The notes: generated by a model not told the origin, from the letters alone. Shown: positions 49,154 through 61,650, counted from the first letter of the stretch. The stretch is 64,000 bases of DNA from Boswellia sacra (GCA_013180625.2 SNVD02013945.1:22254-86253), one strand, 5' to 3'. Translations and numbers: made by a program.

Positions 49154-52117
49154 CCAATGCACCTGCTGAAGTCAACATTAATAATTTTATTATTGAATTG
49201 GGTTTAGGTTGGGCTGGGCTTTAATTGTTATAATTATTGGCATAAATAAAAATATTACATTTGGTTTGAGCTTGTAAAAAGATTTGGGTTGTAATATTAT
49301 TATATATGCAATATAAATTAAATTAATTAAATTTTTGGTGTATTCCGAGTTGGGGAGCATGATCCCTGTCCCCTGTCTGGCCCCCGGGCAGTCCTCAGAA
49401 ATCTTCTCCCTATCCCCGATCTAAATCCCTGAAATTTTGGGTAAATCCCTGGGCGTTACTGGGCCAGGGAGTCGGGTACCCGGCCCTGCCTGGGTACAAT
49501 TGTCGTCCCTAGGATATGAGCTTTGAACCCCCTAAAGATTCATTTGAAATTGGTCAACATCCCACTTAATTGAAAACTACTTTAACCCCCCAAAGTCTAA
49601 TTGCTTCTAGTGTGCTACTGTCACTTAACATTAAGATGAACATTAAAAGACATAACTACCTTTAAGCCAAAACCCCAACTCGTCAACTCCTTTTTTCTTT
49701 CTTATTTTTTCTTACTTCTTTCTTCTCTAACGGTCTCTAACGGAGCAAAGCAACTGTAACAACCCAACCCCTTTTCATTTTCTCCATCTTTAATCTTATT
49801 TTCGTTTAAAAGAATGAACACCCTATTTATTTGCTCATCTTCTCTTATTTTACTTCCTTTTACCTCATCTCTAAGTCTCTTCTCTCTCGATTAAGTGTTC
49901 TTAGGGCTGGTTGAGTAGGATTTTCTAAAGGAGAGATTTTTTTTTTAAAGAAAAAGATATCTACTCATCCCTACTCATTGAGAAAGATTTACATGGAATG
50001 GACTCACCAAGTCTTCTTGCTGATTTTGTGAGTCTATCCAATTAGGGGATTGTAAGTATTGAAATTTTGCTTATAGTTTAGAGGCATAATGATAATAACC
50101 ATAGACAGCAATCAGAAGTCCTTTCTAGACTTGCAAGGACATCGAGAATCAACAACAAGAATAGGGTAGAAAGCCAAATAGGCTTAGAATTGGTACGACA
50201 CTGGTGAGAAAAGGTTGAGACCCTAGGAGTTATGTTTGCCGATGCATACGCAAATCGATCTTGTAGTAAGGTTGTCATAGGGGTGGGAAAAAAAGGCAAG
50301 AAGTCCCCTCTCAGGGGCTACTACCCCCGACCCTAAATGATGAAAGTCGATGCAAAAACCTAGAATAAGGTTGGCCCCTATAGGTTAGGGCTCGTGCCTG
50401 TAGCACTAAAGGCATGGGCCTTTAGTTAGACGTGGATCACTAGCACTTCTAGTCATTAGAGGTAGAGCATGAGAGCCTATAGTTATTATAGGTGGTGCAT
50501 GATTGCCTGTAATCATAAAGACGGGCGCTTCTATGGTTTGTGCCTTGGAGGGATCTAGAAACCCTAGAGGTTCGCACCTATAGATACAGTTTCACATCAA
50601 GAAAAAAGCCTATTTTTGTGGGTCTAGGAGTCTGTAGAAGGCATCTGGCTCCCAGTTTGAGGTATCAAGCAATTTTCGTGAAAATACCTAAAAATTAGCA
50701 TTTTGAGAGATTTTGAATATTTTTCAAAATATTTTTGCATTATAAATATTTTCAGAGTTCTCTTGGCGGCCCTAATTCCCTTGGATTACTCTGGGATGCC
50801 AACGCTACTTGAAGATTCGGCTTCCAAATAAATTTGAAATTCTGTAAGCTTTCTGAGGGCCTCTTCTTTAGTTTAATATTTGCCATATTTAGTTTAGGTA
50901 TAATTAGAAAATAATTATGCTATGTTTAACTCAAGATTAGTGGTAGTTAATTCGTAGTTAATTACCATGTTCAGATTAGGATTAGTGGTAATTAATAGTA
51001 GTTAATTGCCATGTTTAGCTTAGGATTAGTGGTAGTTAATTAGTAGTTAATTATCTTGTCATTGCTAATGCTTTTATTTAATGGTAAAGGATCAAAATAG
51101 AATCCCATTAGTTTATGGTAGCATTTAATTTTCTACAATATTATTTGAATTGTTGTGATCCTCAATCTCTTCCCCCATGTTTGATGGCTATGCAATCCAT
51201 TTTTCTCCCCTCTCTATGTATGTATATATATCATTTACCTCACATGTAATATTAAGATAAAATGTGGTTGCATGTGCATAATGGACTTAGGATCAAGATA
51301 GGATAGCCTTAGCAACCCAAAACTTAAAACTCAGTAGACCCTAATGGAGGTCGAATTAACGTCTGGGCGGGTGTAACCCGTATTTAACTTCCCGAGTCCA
51401 TCTCTGAAAGCATGATAGGTAGTTAGGTTTAGAGAAGTAAAGGATTTGTTGTCGTCATCCATATTTTCCCACGGTTAATAACCTGAGTGATGACTCTATC
51501 ATTTCTCCAGCTCTTGTCTCTGTGACTTGACTTATATGGCCCTCTTAAGTCTCCGAAAGGAATTTAGAAAAGCGATGTCAAGATTGCAAATGCCGGAAGT
51601 GGGATGGAAGCTCCACTTATAGGGATGACATACTATTATAGGAGGATAAAAAAATGGAACTAACTTAAGGAAAATAAAGAAATTGAACCAACTCAGTATT
51701 GATAACTAAAAACAAATTTTAAAATTTAGCAATTACTAAACATATGATACAATATGAATGGTTAGACATACTGTATTAGCAAAGTGACGTGGATCGATGT
51801 TAAATTATCTTTTTTCTTAAATCCAATGCAGAGTTTTATTTCAACCATGAAACTAAGGCAGAAGACACTTTAATCCTTCAGGCATTAAATTTGAAGAAGA
51901 GAGTTTTATTTCAATCATGAAACTTCAAAGGCAAAAGACACTTTTATCTATAAGCATTAAATTTAGGGTGGTCTTAATCTTAATAGGGTAAAGCTTGTGA
52001 AAGAAATAATGACTATTTGCCCTGCAAGGCTAGAGTAAAAAAATTGATTGTCCCTAATGTTTTTAAAATCTATGATTTGTCCTCAGTCATCAGCCGATGA
52101 ATGTTAAAATTAATACT
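49154..52117. other. Intergenic DNA with a possible eroded solo LTR (about 49755-51628)
   Basis: No gene recognised. Near 49345-49513 a GC-richer patch ends in GTCGTCCCTA, similar to hAT-element ends elsewhere. TGTAACAACCCAACCCC at 49755 is typical of a Ty3/gypsy LTR start, ATTATAAATATT lies at about 50732, and a plausible CA end falls at 51628 (GGATGACA), but no target duplication supports it. Direct repeats also occur near 51825-51960 (GAGTTTTATTTCAA twice). Confidence 0.3.
50927..51060. repeat. Short minisatellite, about 3 x 45 bp
   Basis: Three tandem units of AGGATTAGTGGTAGTTAATT plus AGTAGTTAATTACCATGTT with small differences. Confidence 0.75.
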
Positions 52118-53288
52118 ATGCCGTTTGGTACAGGGGTTTCTGAGCGTGAAAATGAGAATCTGAAGCCTAACCCTTGTTTGGTTAGCTTATTTAGTATTTT
52201 AAGTCTTGAAATTGAGGTTTCCTATGGGTTTCAAATGCCCCTCTATTGGGATAATGTAAAACTTTTTCAACACTTGAGTTTCATATTCCTAGGAATTTTA
52301 AACCTACCCTTATATAAATTTATTTATTTAATATGTATGTTTATAGCAAATTTAAAAAACACTACTAAATCATATATAAATTTGTATAAACTTATATACA
52401 TAAAATAAATAAACTTATATAAATTTATATAAATAAAAATAGTATTTATTAAATAATATAATATAATAAAAATTAATTAAGATAAATATATTTATATATA
52501 ATATATAATATATAAATTAATAACTATCTAAATAAATATATTTATTTATAAATAAATTTAAATTTAAAAATTAAATTTAAAAAATAAAAGATAATATGTA
52601 AAAAAATAATGTATATGTAAATTTAATTTAATTCAAATTATATAAATAATAAAATAATAGAATATAAATATTTAAGATAGAAATATTTATATAAATTTAT
52701 ATATTTATTATAAATAAATTTAAATTTAAAAAATATATAAAATATAATATATAAAAATTAAATTTATATATAAAATAAATATAATTAAATTATATAAATT
52801 TTATATTTTATTTATTTATAAATAAATAAATGTAAATAAATAATATGATATATAAAAACTAAATTTATATGTAAACTAAATTTAAATTAAATTATTTTTA
52901 TTTTGACAATATATTATATATATAATATAGTATAATATAATATCATGAAAAATAATATATTATCTTGTATTAAGATAATATATATATATTTTTAAAAATC
53001 TTCAAAATTATTAATTTCATATTTTTTAATATTTTTTTATTGTATATTAGAGCATGAAAAATAATATAAGCATTTTTTTTCTATTGAAAAAATTTTTTCA
53101 TTATATAGTATTACTCACATATTAAATAAAATTAACACATTTCTCTGTACAACCAAACATAGTAATCTGATCCCTATAGAAATGCATAATAAGATTCCTG
53201 TGGGTCTTTCATAGGAATTAGATTCTCATATTCTATACTCCTAGGAATGCCATATTCCCATAAAACTAAACCCCCATACCAAACGGCG
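52118..53288. mobile_element. Harbinger-like MITE related to 22106-24107
   Basis: Ends ATGCCGTTTGGTACAGGGG and, read inward from the right, GCGCCGTTTGGTATGGGGG. The subterminal sequence matches the 22106 element on both sides (GGGTTTCAAATGCCC; AATCTGATCCC; CCCATAAAACTAAAC). The interior is almost pure A/T. The target duplication could not be resolved at the ends. No coding region. Confidence 0.7.
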
Positions 53289-53439
53289 CTTATAAGAAAA
53301 AAAATACCAATATTTTTTCTAGCAATTTTGACACATCATCGAGTAATTATAGTTAAAAAAATTATACAAATTAACTTATTTACTTAGTTAAAAATTAAAT
53401 TAAATTTAAATTGAAAACAAAAAAAATTTAAATTAAATT

Positions 53440-53900
53440 TCCATCGCTTTGATTCTCCTCTCTCTCTTTACTCTTTCCACCTCTAACAGCACTTCCGCCG
53501 CTTTCCACCACGCCTCGGAAGTCTTTTCCAACTCCGGCTTCCTCTCCATGTCTCTCACTCTCCAAATCGTCTCCCAACACTTAACACCCACAAAACCGTG
53601 CCACTCTCCATCGTCCATCTATTATCTTCTCCCCCACCAACGTCGCTTTCACTTTTTCTGACCAGCCTTTCCTCTCCCTCCACCAGTTCACCTCTCTCTC
53701 CTCTTCTTCAGTTCCCACTCCCCCCAAACAAACAACGTAGCCGACAACGTCACAACAAAAATCAAATGCCAAAGCAAATTGACGTTATCAAATCCAAACC
53801 CATAAATCCAGTCCTCAACAACGTCAACCGATTTAACACCATCACTTATTGAGCAACCATTGACGTGCAACAATGTGACGACAGTGATGGTGATGAGATA
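53440..53900 (+). pseudogene. Fasciclin-like arabinogalactan protein remnant
   Basis: Frame 1 (from about 53444) reads a signal-peptide-like ALILLSLFTLSTSNSTSA followed by FHHASEVFSNSGFLSMSLTL and QIVSQHLT. After a frameshift around 53590-53617 the next frame reads SIIFSPTNVAFTFSDQPFL and SLHQFTSLSSSSVP. These correspond to the start of a fasciclin domain (SNSG..SMSLTL and the H1-type TIFSPTNVAF). The frame ends at a stop near 53738. The rest of the domain is not readable and the 5' end lacks an ATG. Intact members are GPI-anchored or secreted cell-wall glycoproteins. Identification is from memory of the motif. Confidence 0.55.
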
Positions 53901-53984
53901 CGATGACAGAAAGAGATTAACATCTCTAATTTGGTAAGAAGTTCAAATTGGTTTTTAAAATGATTTGATGAAAGAGAAAGAATC

Positions 53985-54136
53985 GGGAGCGTCAACATGC
54001 CATTGTTTTGTTAGGTTTTCGGGGGTGGAGTTGGAAGTATTGCGGCTTTGGGGTGTTTGGCTATTGGCGATCAAGGTTTGGAAATTGGGTTTCTGGTGAT
54101 TGGCTGCTTTTTTGATGAATGGGTTTCCCCCCTATA
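53985..54136. repeat. Direct duplication flanking an LTR fragment (left copy)
   Basis: 152 bp beginning GGGAGCGTCAACATGCCATT and ending GGGTTTCCCCCCTATAG. The same sequence, lacking an internal 48-49 bp, is at 54827-54930. Confidence 0.85.
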
Positions 54137-54826
54137 GTCAGAGGCGTCGGCGGTATTGCCGGCGATAATCCTCCGACGCTCAAGTCAGAGATTAATTATA
54201 AGGTGAAAATTTCTGGTCGACCAGAGGGAGACGGGATAGAGAGGGAGAGGAATTTAAGAGAGAGAAATTGTTCCTAAATCTTGTCTTGCAGCCGAAGACT
54301 ATATTTATAGGCGAGTTTGCTTACAGGTGGCGAGGTGCATCGAGCATGATTGACATGTGGCGAGGTGTATTCAGCATGGTCGACAGGTAGCGAGGTGTAT
54401 ATAGCATGGTCGACAGGTGGCGAGGTGCATGAATCTTTGTTGACACCACGCTGCATGCAAGGAGGTTGACTGTGACACCTGGAGCCACGAAAATTGGAAG
54501 TTGTATCCTTCGTCGACCAAACAAGATGCTCGTTACGTAGTTATCTAGTCAGCCAGGAATTAAAAGTAATGACATAAGTCTTTGTCGACCACACAAGTTT
54601 TTTGCTATGTAGTTATCTAGTCAATCAGAAATTCTCAATAATATGCGTAATGACAAAGTCCTCGTCGACCAAATCGATAACGAAGGATCCATTGTCCCAG
54701 GAATTATGCCACCATGCAGAATAAAGGACCCAACTATTCAATTGAAAGTCCAAAAAAAAATTGTATCTCTTAATGATGTGGCCTGAAAAATTAATTTTAT
54801 TGATCATCCTGTTTTTTCATTCAACA
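54137..54826 (-). mobile_element. Truncated LTR related to the Tat element's LTR family
   Basis: The left part resembles the U5 side of the Tat LTR (TCAGAGGCGTCGGCGG, CCTCCGACGCTCAAGTCAG). A TATA box (CTATAAATATAG on the minus strand, about 54290-54301) follows. Beyond it lie about four tandem 30-bp units (GGTGGCGAGGTG, AGCATGGTCGACA; 54325-54440) and a partly duplicated segment with GTCGACCA and GTAGTTATCTAGTCA (54513-54675). The right end TTCAACA is LTR-like. The U5 terminus is missing. Orientation is as in the Tat element. Confidence 0.6.
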
Positions 54827-54930
54827 GGGAGCGTCAACATGCCATTGTTTTGGCTATTGGCGATCAAGGTTTGGAAATTGGGTTTCTGGTGATTGGCTGC
54901 TTTTTTGATGAATGGGTTTCCCCCCAATAG
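54827..54930. repeat. Direct duplication flanking an LTR fragment (right copy)
   Basis: 104 bp matching 53985-54136 with an internal deletion of 48-49 bp after CCATTGTTTTG. Confidence 0.85.
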
Positions 54931-55729
54931 TTAGATTTCCAGTGATTGAAAGCTTTTTGATCATTGAAATGAAGAAACCCAACTCTGCACTTTGTCGCTG
55001 CTAATTGAGAGTTAAGAAATTATCAAACGATTGGGTATTCAGCTTGGAGTTTACATACCGTCTTTGAATTTGATGGATTGATCTTCCATTGCACAATGTC
55101 TTTTTGCTTTCTATAAATTCAATATAAATATAATTTCTACCGAGCCCGCCCCTAGCTCTCAGTGCGAAATCTGATAAATTGATTCTATATCGCTCACCAC
55201 TGAGTACTCAATGGCTAATTAGCAAAAGATTTGGTTTTGCGGCCACTGATATATGGATTAGGAAGGATGGGTTGAGAGTTCTTTTCCATGGATCATTGTA
55301 GAGCAGACGAGAGACTTTAATTGCAATAAGTAATTTAACAAAAATAAAACAAAAACAGAGGTGGGTCTTCAAAGGTCTGTCTTTGTTTGATTAACTATAT
55401 CTTTGTTGGATTTTCATAACATAAAACAAAAATAAAAATAAAATAAATTGCTAAATCAGGTAGGTCTTGGAAGAGACGAAAATAGGGAGAAATTTCTAGA
55501 TGTAGCTGTCGAGGTCATGGCTGGTTGTGATGACGAAGGTGGGCTGCGAAATGAGGAGGAGGAGAGAGACAAGTTATGTGGGCGAAGAAGAAGAAAGGGT
55601 GTGAAGAAGAAGCAAGGGAAGGGCAATAAAGTTTCTTGATTGTTAGCCATCAGACTTAACAGCGGCACCCTATCGATAGGGTTATTTTTGTCCATTTAAA
55701 AAGAACGAGGGCCTTTTTTTCTGTCAGAA
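54931..55729. other. Intergenic DNA, no gene recognised
   Basis: Open frames of 63 and 79 codons overlap on opposite strands at 55448-55695. They are rich in Lys/Arg/Glu or Ser/Pro and look compositional. Nothing else supported. Confidence 0.4.
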
Positions 55730-56244
55730 TTAAGGGCGATAATTCGTGTCATATCGTGTCATATATTTAATTATTCATACTAAGACATAAAATACAGATC
55801 TGATACGATTATTAAACGTGTTATTTACGTGTTGTAATCGCGTTATATTTAATTCACATAATTTATTTAATTATTTAACCTAATTATGCATAATATATTA
55901 TATTTTATATATTTATATTAATTAAAATTATTTTTATAATATAAACCATGGTTATTATAAAATATTATTAAAATCATTATAATTTATTATTTTATAAATT
56001 AATTTATTTTATAATATAAAATTTTTAGTTTTATGATATATATGTTGTAAGTAGATAATAATTTATATCATTAAATGAGCTTATATATTAAGGATAGACA
56101 AAATATGTTTAACTATTAGTGTCATTAAACGGGTTAGCGTGTTGAACCCCTTTAACATGAATCCGACCCATTTATTAATTGTGTATCGTGTTTGTGTCGC
56201 ATTCATATCGTATTCGCGTGTCGTGACCCAAATTGCCACCCCTA
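55730..56244. mobile_element. Probable hAT-type MITE
   Basis: The right end read inward is TAGGGGTGGCAATTTGGGTC and the left end is AAGGGCGATAATTCGTGTC, followed on both sides by CGTGTC/ATATCG words (TATCGTGTCA left; CGAATACGATATGAATGCG right). No exact 8-bp target duplication found. The interior is AT-rich and non-coding. Confidence 0.5.
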
Positions 56245-56679
56245 GTTAGAGTGAATTTTTTCTTGATTAAATGTTAAAAATACAATATTAATCAAATGAA
56301 ATTATAAAATGAAATTTTCTTTTTCTAGTTTTCTAAGGAAGAAGCTTATAACCATATTTTACAATTTTACTCGAAGAAAAATTTTATTTCAAAAAATTAG
56401 GATAGATTGAAGTAGAATACATATAAAGAAATAATGAATGATTAGAAGCAAAATATACATGGAGAAGAGATTTTTCTAACATAAATCTTTGATACGATTT
56501 GTTGATACAAATTTATAACTATTGATCTCACAAAATCCAATAGTCGAGATTGAAAGTCAACAAGTCATATTAAATACTGTTAATTTATCAATTAACTCAA
56601 TCATTAGATGTTGTGTATCAATGGTTAAAAATTTAGGTATAGTTTTGTGTCAAAATACTCCTTACATATACATCTTCTC

Positions 56680-56714
<35 letters not shown>

Positions 56715-57480
56715 TATATATATATATGTATGTATGTATGTATGTATATATGTATTAAAATGATTGATGAGTTAATAATATTAAATGTAACTTGTTAATT
56801 TTTAATCTCTATATTAGGTTTTGTAAGATCAATGACTATAAATTTGTATTAATAAATTATATAAAAATTTTGTGTTAAAATTTCTTTCTTGCATATTTAT
56901 ATATATAAGATAAAAATGGCTTTTAGGTTTTAAAATAAGTTATTTTATTAATGATTAAATATCAATGGTGGCCCATAAAGAAAAATGATATATTTAGAGC
57001 TCAATAAATGTACTTATAAAAGGGAAATATTTATAAAATTTATTTAAAAATGTGGCTTGGAAAAAGATTTGGTGCCACCTAATCTTAACACTCTTCTTCT
57101 TACGGTACATCCTGCATGACTTAGAAAGGATATGTTTAGATAAATTAAATACATTGTGAACTTTTTGAGTTGAGTCACAAAACCCAAAAACAAAATCATA
57201 AAACCATGACATGACGGATATAAAATATGATTTTTAATCACTATAAATTCTTCTTACGGACTTCCCACTTCATTTAAAAAAGTTATATTAAGACAAATTA
57301 AAAGAGTTGTTCTATTCAATCTCTATTTTCTATCTCTCAAGCTCCTATTTTCAAATACATTCAATAAAAGTATATTAAACTCCTGTATTTTTCTCGTTAA
57401 ACGCTATATAATTTCCTAAATACTCTTTCAATGTATAATTAAATTTTTCATTGCACCTACTTTTGTTGTGTGGCCCCTCC
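56245..57480. other. AT-rich intergenic DNA with a microsatellite
   Basis: No gene. A compound (TA)n, then (GTAT)n, microsatellite lies at about 56686-56752. Confidence 0.5.
56686..56752. repeat. Compound (TA)n/(GTAT)n microsatellite
   Basis: A TA run interrupted once by GA passes into GTATGTATGTATGTAT. Confidence 0.9.
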
Positions 57481-57483
57481 AAA

Positions 57484-57773
57484 TTATACCAGAGGAATCA
57501 TCAGTCTAGGAGTGCCCAGCCGTTGAAGAAACCATAGTTGAGATTGAGATGATAGATCCTGATTGCATTATCGTCCCCAGTTTGAGAAAGCTGACGCTTC
57601 ACTCTCTTCCAAAATTAGTTAGCAGCTGGAGAAGTGCTTGGCCCTCACTAAAGTATATCAGCTTCTGCGATTGGCCTAAGTGGAAGAGGACTGGTAGGAG
57701 GTTGACAGAAAATAGAGAGAAGGTGTTCATAACCAGGGGATGCAGCTGTCCATGTCACCTAGGAAAATGATCG
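57484..57773 (+). pseudogene. NB-LRR resistance-protein C-terminal remnant
   Basis: The frame reads ECPAVEETIVEIEMI, then VPSLRKLTLHSLPKLVSSW, RSAWPSLKYISFCDWPKWKR and a basic tail to a stop at 57768. The pattern of PSLRKLTLHSLPKL followed by WPSLKYISFCDWPK is the C-terminal leucine-rich-repeat signature of plant CC-NB-LRR proteins (usual form: LPxLKxLxLxxLPxLxSI...PxLExIxVxxCPxLKKL). A TAG at 57507 and loss of everything upstream mark it as a fragment. No NB-ARC domain in the window. Confidence 0.55.
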
Positions 57774-58710
57774 AATAGTGGGGGAGTGAAGGAAATAATC
57801 ACTTGCGTCTCCTGCTGCAACAACTTGAAAACCCAAATAACACAGAGTCCTATAAAAAGGAATTACCACAACAGAATCGAAGGAAACCGGTTGAAATTTC
57901 TTGATCTAAGAGGGAGGATAAGGGGCTGGATGTGGCGGTAAAGAGTGGGATTACATGGCGCTGTCTTAACGTTACATAGAATTTGATAAGGTCTAATAAT
58001 TTTATTGGCTGAAGCAAAGTTGAAATCAAGTCTTCGACGTACAAGTAATTTTTAACAAAATCTTATCCCCTAATACAGAATTCAATGGTTTTTAGAAAAT
58101 ATGACATATCAGAGTTTATAGCTAAAAGTTGAATTCTTAAAATTATTATTAAAGTTAAAACTCAGAAAAAAAGTCAGTGCTATTGTCTTTGACTGTACTT
58201 GTATGATCAACACTCATCGACATCTTTATTAAAGAAAATTATAGTAGAAAAGTAGAATAATTATAATTAGGTGTGTATTTAGAATTTTTTATCCTTTTGA
58301 GTAATTTTATTTTAAGATAAAATTATAAAATAAAATAAAATAAAAATAGAGCTAAAAAAGTAAAAAGCGAGGATCGAGTAGAACAATTATAAACTAAATA
58401 ATCTGTGAACTCTTTACGACATAAAGCTCAAAACAAAACCGCTCCAAATAAAACCGTCCCGTGATGGACTTGTATCCAAAAGGGTTAATATCCAGTAGTG
58501 CCAAAGTATTACAAATGGTATCAAATATAGATGTACAAAAAGACATTTCAAGAATTGACGCACCTTTAACAAGAATCATGCCACTAGACCAAATGCCCTT
58601 CGCTCATTGGGCTCCGTAAAACATATAATTCATCCAATTCTTTTTTTTTTAAAGCAACTATAAAATGAAATTGGCATTCGAGAGGCAGTGATAAAGATTA
58701 AAGGAAAATT
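57774..58710. other. Intergenic DNA, no gene recognised
   Basis: No recognisable coding sequence. Up to about 58050 the base composition is more balanced and could be the 3' flank of the NB-LRR remnant; the rest is AT-rich. Confidence 0.4.
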
Positions 58711-60122
58711 AAAAAAATAGACACAATTAGAGATCTTAGTTGAAATTTGGATATATCTTGAAAAATTTTCATGTCATAGACACTATTTTGATAAAAAGAC
58801 CCAATTACCCTTATGTATTCAATTTTTTCCTAGAGCCTTATCCTCTCTTCAGACGAAAATTACCCAAACTCATCTCCCTCTCTTCAGACGAAAATTATCG
58901 AAATCCATCGACACTGCTCGAAATGCAAACCAACACGAGCATCGATTGAGGATAGAAGCATCAAGCAAGACGACGCAGAAAGAAGCACCCATCGACACGT
59001 GATTTGATTTGGTTGTTATTCGTTATATTTGATTTAGTTTTTAGAAATTTGAATTCGGCATTTGAGTTTCCGATGGATTTGTGAACTTATTTAGAGATAA
59101 ATTGAGTGTTATATGTTATTTTTGTGGTTTGATACGTGTGAAAACTAACGAAACGAGTTGTGAATCCAATGTTATATCGCGCTGAACAAGACACTCAACA
59201 CTCGACAACTACCTGTCGAGTCGTGTCGAGTTGTGTAATGTCGAGTGTCGAGTGTTTGTCGAGTGGTGAAATATCGAGTGTCGAGTGTTTGTCGAGTGGT
59301 AAAATGTCGAGTGTAGAGTGTTTGTCGAGTGGTGGTGTAGTGACGAGTGGTGGTGTAGTGTCGAGTATCGAATAATTATCGAGCGGTGTAGTGTCGAGTG
59401 GTGAAATGTCAAGTGTCGAGTGTTTGTCAAGTAGTGGTGTAGTGACGAGTGGTTGTGTAATGTCGAGTGTGGGATATTTGTCGAGTGTCGAGTGGCATAG
59501 TGTAGTAGTGTTGTGACGACACTCGACACAAGATAACGCGACACTCGACGACACTCGACAATTATCCGACACTCGACTCTACACTACTCGACACTACACC
59601 ACTCGATATTTCACCACTCGACAGACACTCGACACCTGACACTACACAATCACTCGTCACTATACCACCACTCGAACAAACACTCGACATTCGACACTGC
59701 ACCACTCAACACTACACCACTTGACAATTATCCGATACTCGACACTACACCACCACTCGACAAACACTCGACACTCGACATTTCATCACTCGACAAACAC
59801 TCGACACTCGACATTACACAACTCGACACGACTCGACAGGTAGTTGTCGATGTCGAGTGTCTTCTTCAGCGCGATGGAACACTAGATTCACAACTCGTTT
59901 CGTTAGTTTTCACACGCATCAAACCACAAAAATCACATATAACACTCGATTTATTCCTAAATAAGTTCACAAATCCGTCGGAAACTCAAATCCCGAATTC
60001 AAATTCCCTAAAAACTAAATCGAATCTAACGAATAACAACCAAATCAAATCACATGTCGATGGTTGCTTCTCTCTACGTCGTCTTGCTTGATGTTTCTAT
60101 TCTCAGGCGATGCTCATGTTGG
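58711..60122. mobile_element. Long foldback element, right arm cut by an LTR retrotransposon
   Basis: Arms of about 300 bp with roughly 90 percent or better identity by eye face each other (58925-59225 and 59840-60122; shared CATCAAGCAAGACGACG, GTGATTTGATTTGGTTGTTA, ACTAACGAAACGAGTTGTGA). Outside the left arm, 58711-58924 matches the arm of the 29723 element (CATGTCATAGACACT, AAAAAGACCCAATTACCC). The mirror of that outer part is absent on the right because the LTR element at 60123 interrupts it. The core is the TCGAGTGTCGAG-type repeat. No protein-coding content. Confidence 0.82.
59190..59860. repeat. TCGAGTGTCGAG-type repeat forming a giant hairpin
   Basis: The left half (to about 59510) runs as GTCGAGTGTCGAGTGTTTGTCGAGTGGTG-like units, broken into shorter words; the right half runs as the reverse (CACTCGACAAACACTCGACA). 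The unit is the same as in 29953-30314. Open frames through it are artefacts. Confidence 0.9.
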
Positions 60123-61537
60123 TGATAGGTGTCTATTTATGTATTACTTTTATATCAATTCGTCCATGTTTCTTTGCTATATTCCTTGGTATTTTTATGT
60201 TTTTGTGTGGTTTTGATGTTTGTAGGAGTTTTGGAGCAACTTGCACAAAAATGGAGTAAAACCCTTCATTTTCACCTCTGCTAGTCAGTGATCTTCTCGG
60301 ATTTAATTGTATTGATATACAATGAACCCGATGACATATTATATACCGTTGGAAAGCTCTCGAAGTCTATTTTCTGGAGAAATTTACGGTTTATAAATCC
60401 ATTCAGTGTACCAAAAGTTCTAATCAAAACAGTGTGAGATGTATAGAAATATAATTCCACAAGTCACTGTAGCATGTATAATACGGGGCACTGTAGCAAG
60501 TCACTGTAGCAGAGTATTTAAACACATTTTAGGGTTTTATTTTCATAACTTGAAGAGGGGAGAACGTGGAGGAGGCTGCATCTTTGGATTTCTCTCATCT
60601 CTTGGAGTTCTTGAAGGAGATTGAAGGCTTAGAAAGAGGAAGAACTACAAATCCTAATAGATTTCATCAGATTTGCTAAGTTTATCATTTCCCTTTCAAT
60701 TTCTGGAATTGCTATGTATTGTATTGTATTTATGACATTCTTGAACATGTGTAACTGAATCTGAATTGGTTGATAGTGATTTCAAAGCCCTTGATATGGT
60801 TTTTATGAGTTGATTGTACAAGAAGTTGTTATCCAATTCTCTAATTGAAGTTGCTTGTATTTTCCCATATCTAATGCTTATGATTGCTTGCTGATTGTAT
60901 TTGGAATGGCCAACTGAATATAATCTGGTTGTTGTCTATTGCTAGAGTAGAAATCTTGATCCGTAATTGTCTTGAATTTCTAATCCTTAGTAGCAAAATT
61001 GTGATCAGAGATTGCAATTGGAGAATACAACCTAAGTTAAATAATCCGAGCTTGTGTGTTTATTGCTTAGATCAACCTATCTTTCTTATCGTAATGCATC
61101 CATTGAATTAAATTTAGAGAGCTTGTTCTAGGTTGTTTAATGGATAGAGATTAAATAAAGAGCCTGTTTTATTTAACAACAAAGTAAGGAAAGATTGGGA
61201 TAACAGAGCTTGTTGTTATCTACGGTTGATAATTTCAATGGTGTAATTGGATGACAATTCTATGAATTAATTCGCAAATCCATATCTTGTGGCAGAGAAG
61301 GATCCCTTAACCAGGTTTCTCTCATTGATTTTTTCACTCAAATTAACTTTCTGTTTTGTTATTCTTCATTTGCATTCTTAGTTCATCTTGTTAATCAATC
61401 AACAAAACCCCCCTTATTTAGTTTATTGTTGCTGGAAAATAACAAATTCAATTAGAATCAATCCTCGTGGGAACGATATCTTACTTATCACTTTATTACT
61501 TGTGCGACTAGTATACTTGCTAGTTTCGAACGCATCA
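60123..61537 (+). repeat. 5' LTR of the Athila-like element
   Basis: 1,415 bp from TGATAGGTGTC to CGAACGCATCA. The TATA region reads GAGTATTTAAACAC (about 60513) after three CTGTAGCA motifs. It is full-length compared with the solo LTRs at 7181 and 44002. Confidence 0.95.
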
Positions 61538-61543
61538 AGTTTT

Positions 61544-61562
61544 TGGCGCCGTTGCCGGGGAT
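61544..61562 (+). other. Primer-binding site (tRNA-Asp type)
   Basis: TGGCGCCGTTGCCGGGGAT is an exact complement of the plant tRNA-Asp 3' end as I know it. It starts six bases after the LTR. Confidence 0.9.
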
Positions 61563-61650
61563 TGATTTTCTAATCGATTTGTTATTTTGTTTTCATTGTT
61601 GATTCATATTTTCTTTGTTTTTCTTTTTTGATTGTTTGTGTTTAGACAAC

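Noticed and set aside
49755..51628. Possible 1.87-kb solo LTR starting TGTAACAACCC
   Set aside because: Start and a TATA-like motif fit, but the right end is arbitrary and the flanks (GCAAC against TACTA) do not form a target duplication. Left as a low-confidence note.
59160..59572. Open frames on both strands through the TCGAGTG repeat
   Set aside because: Same repeat artefact; overlapping frames on both strands have equal length and no domain.
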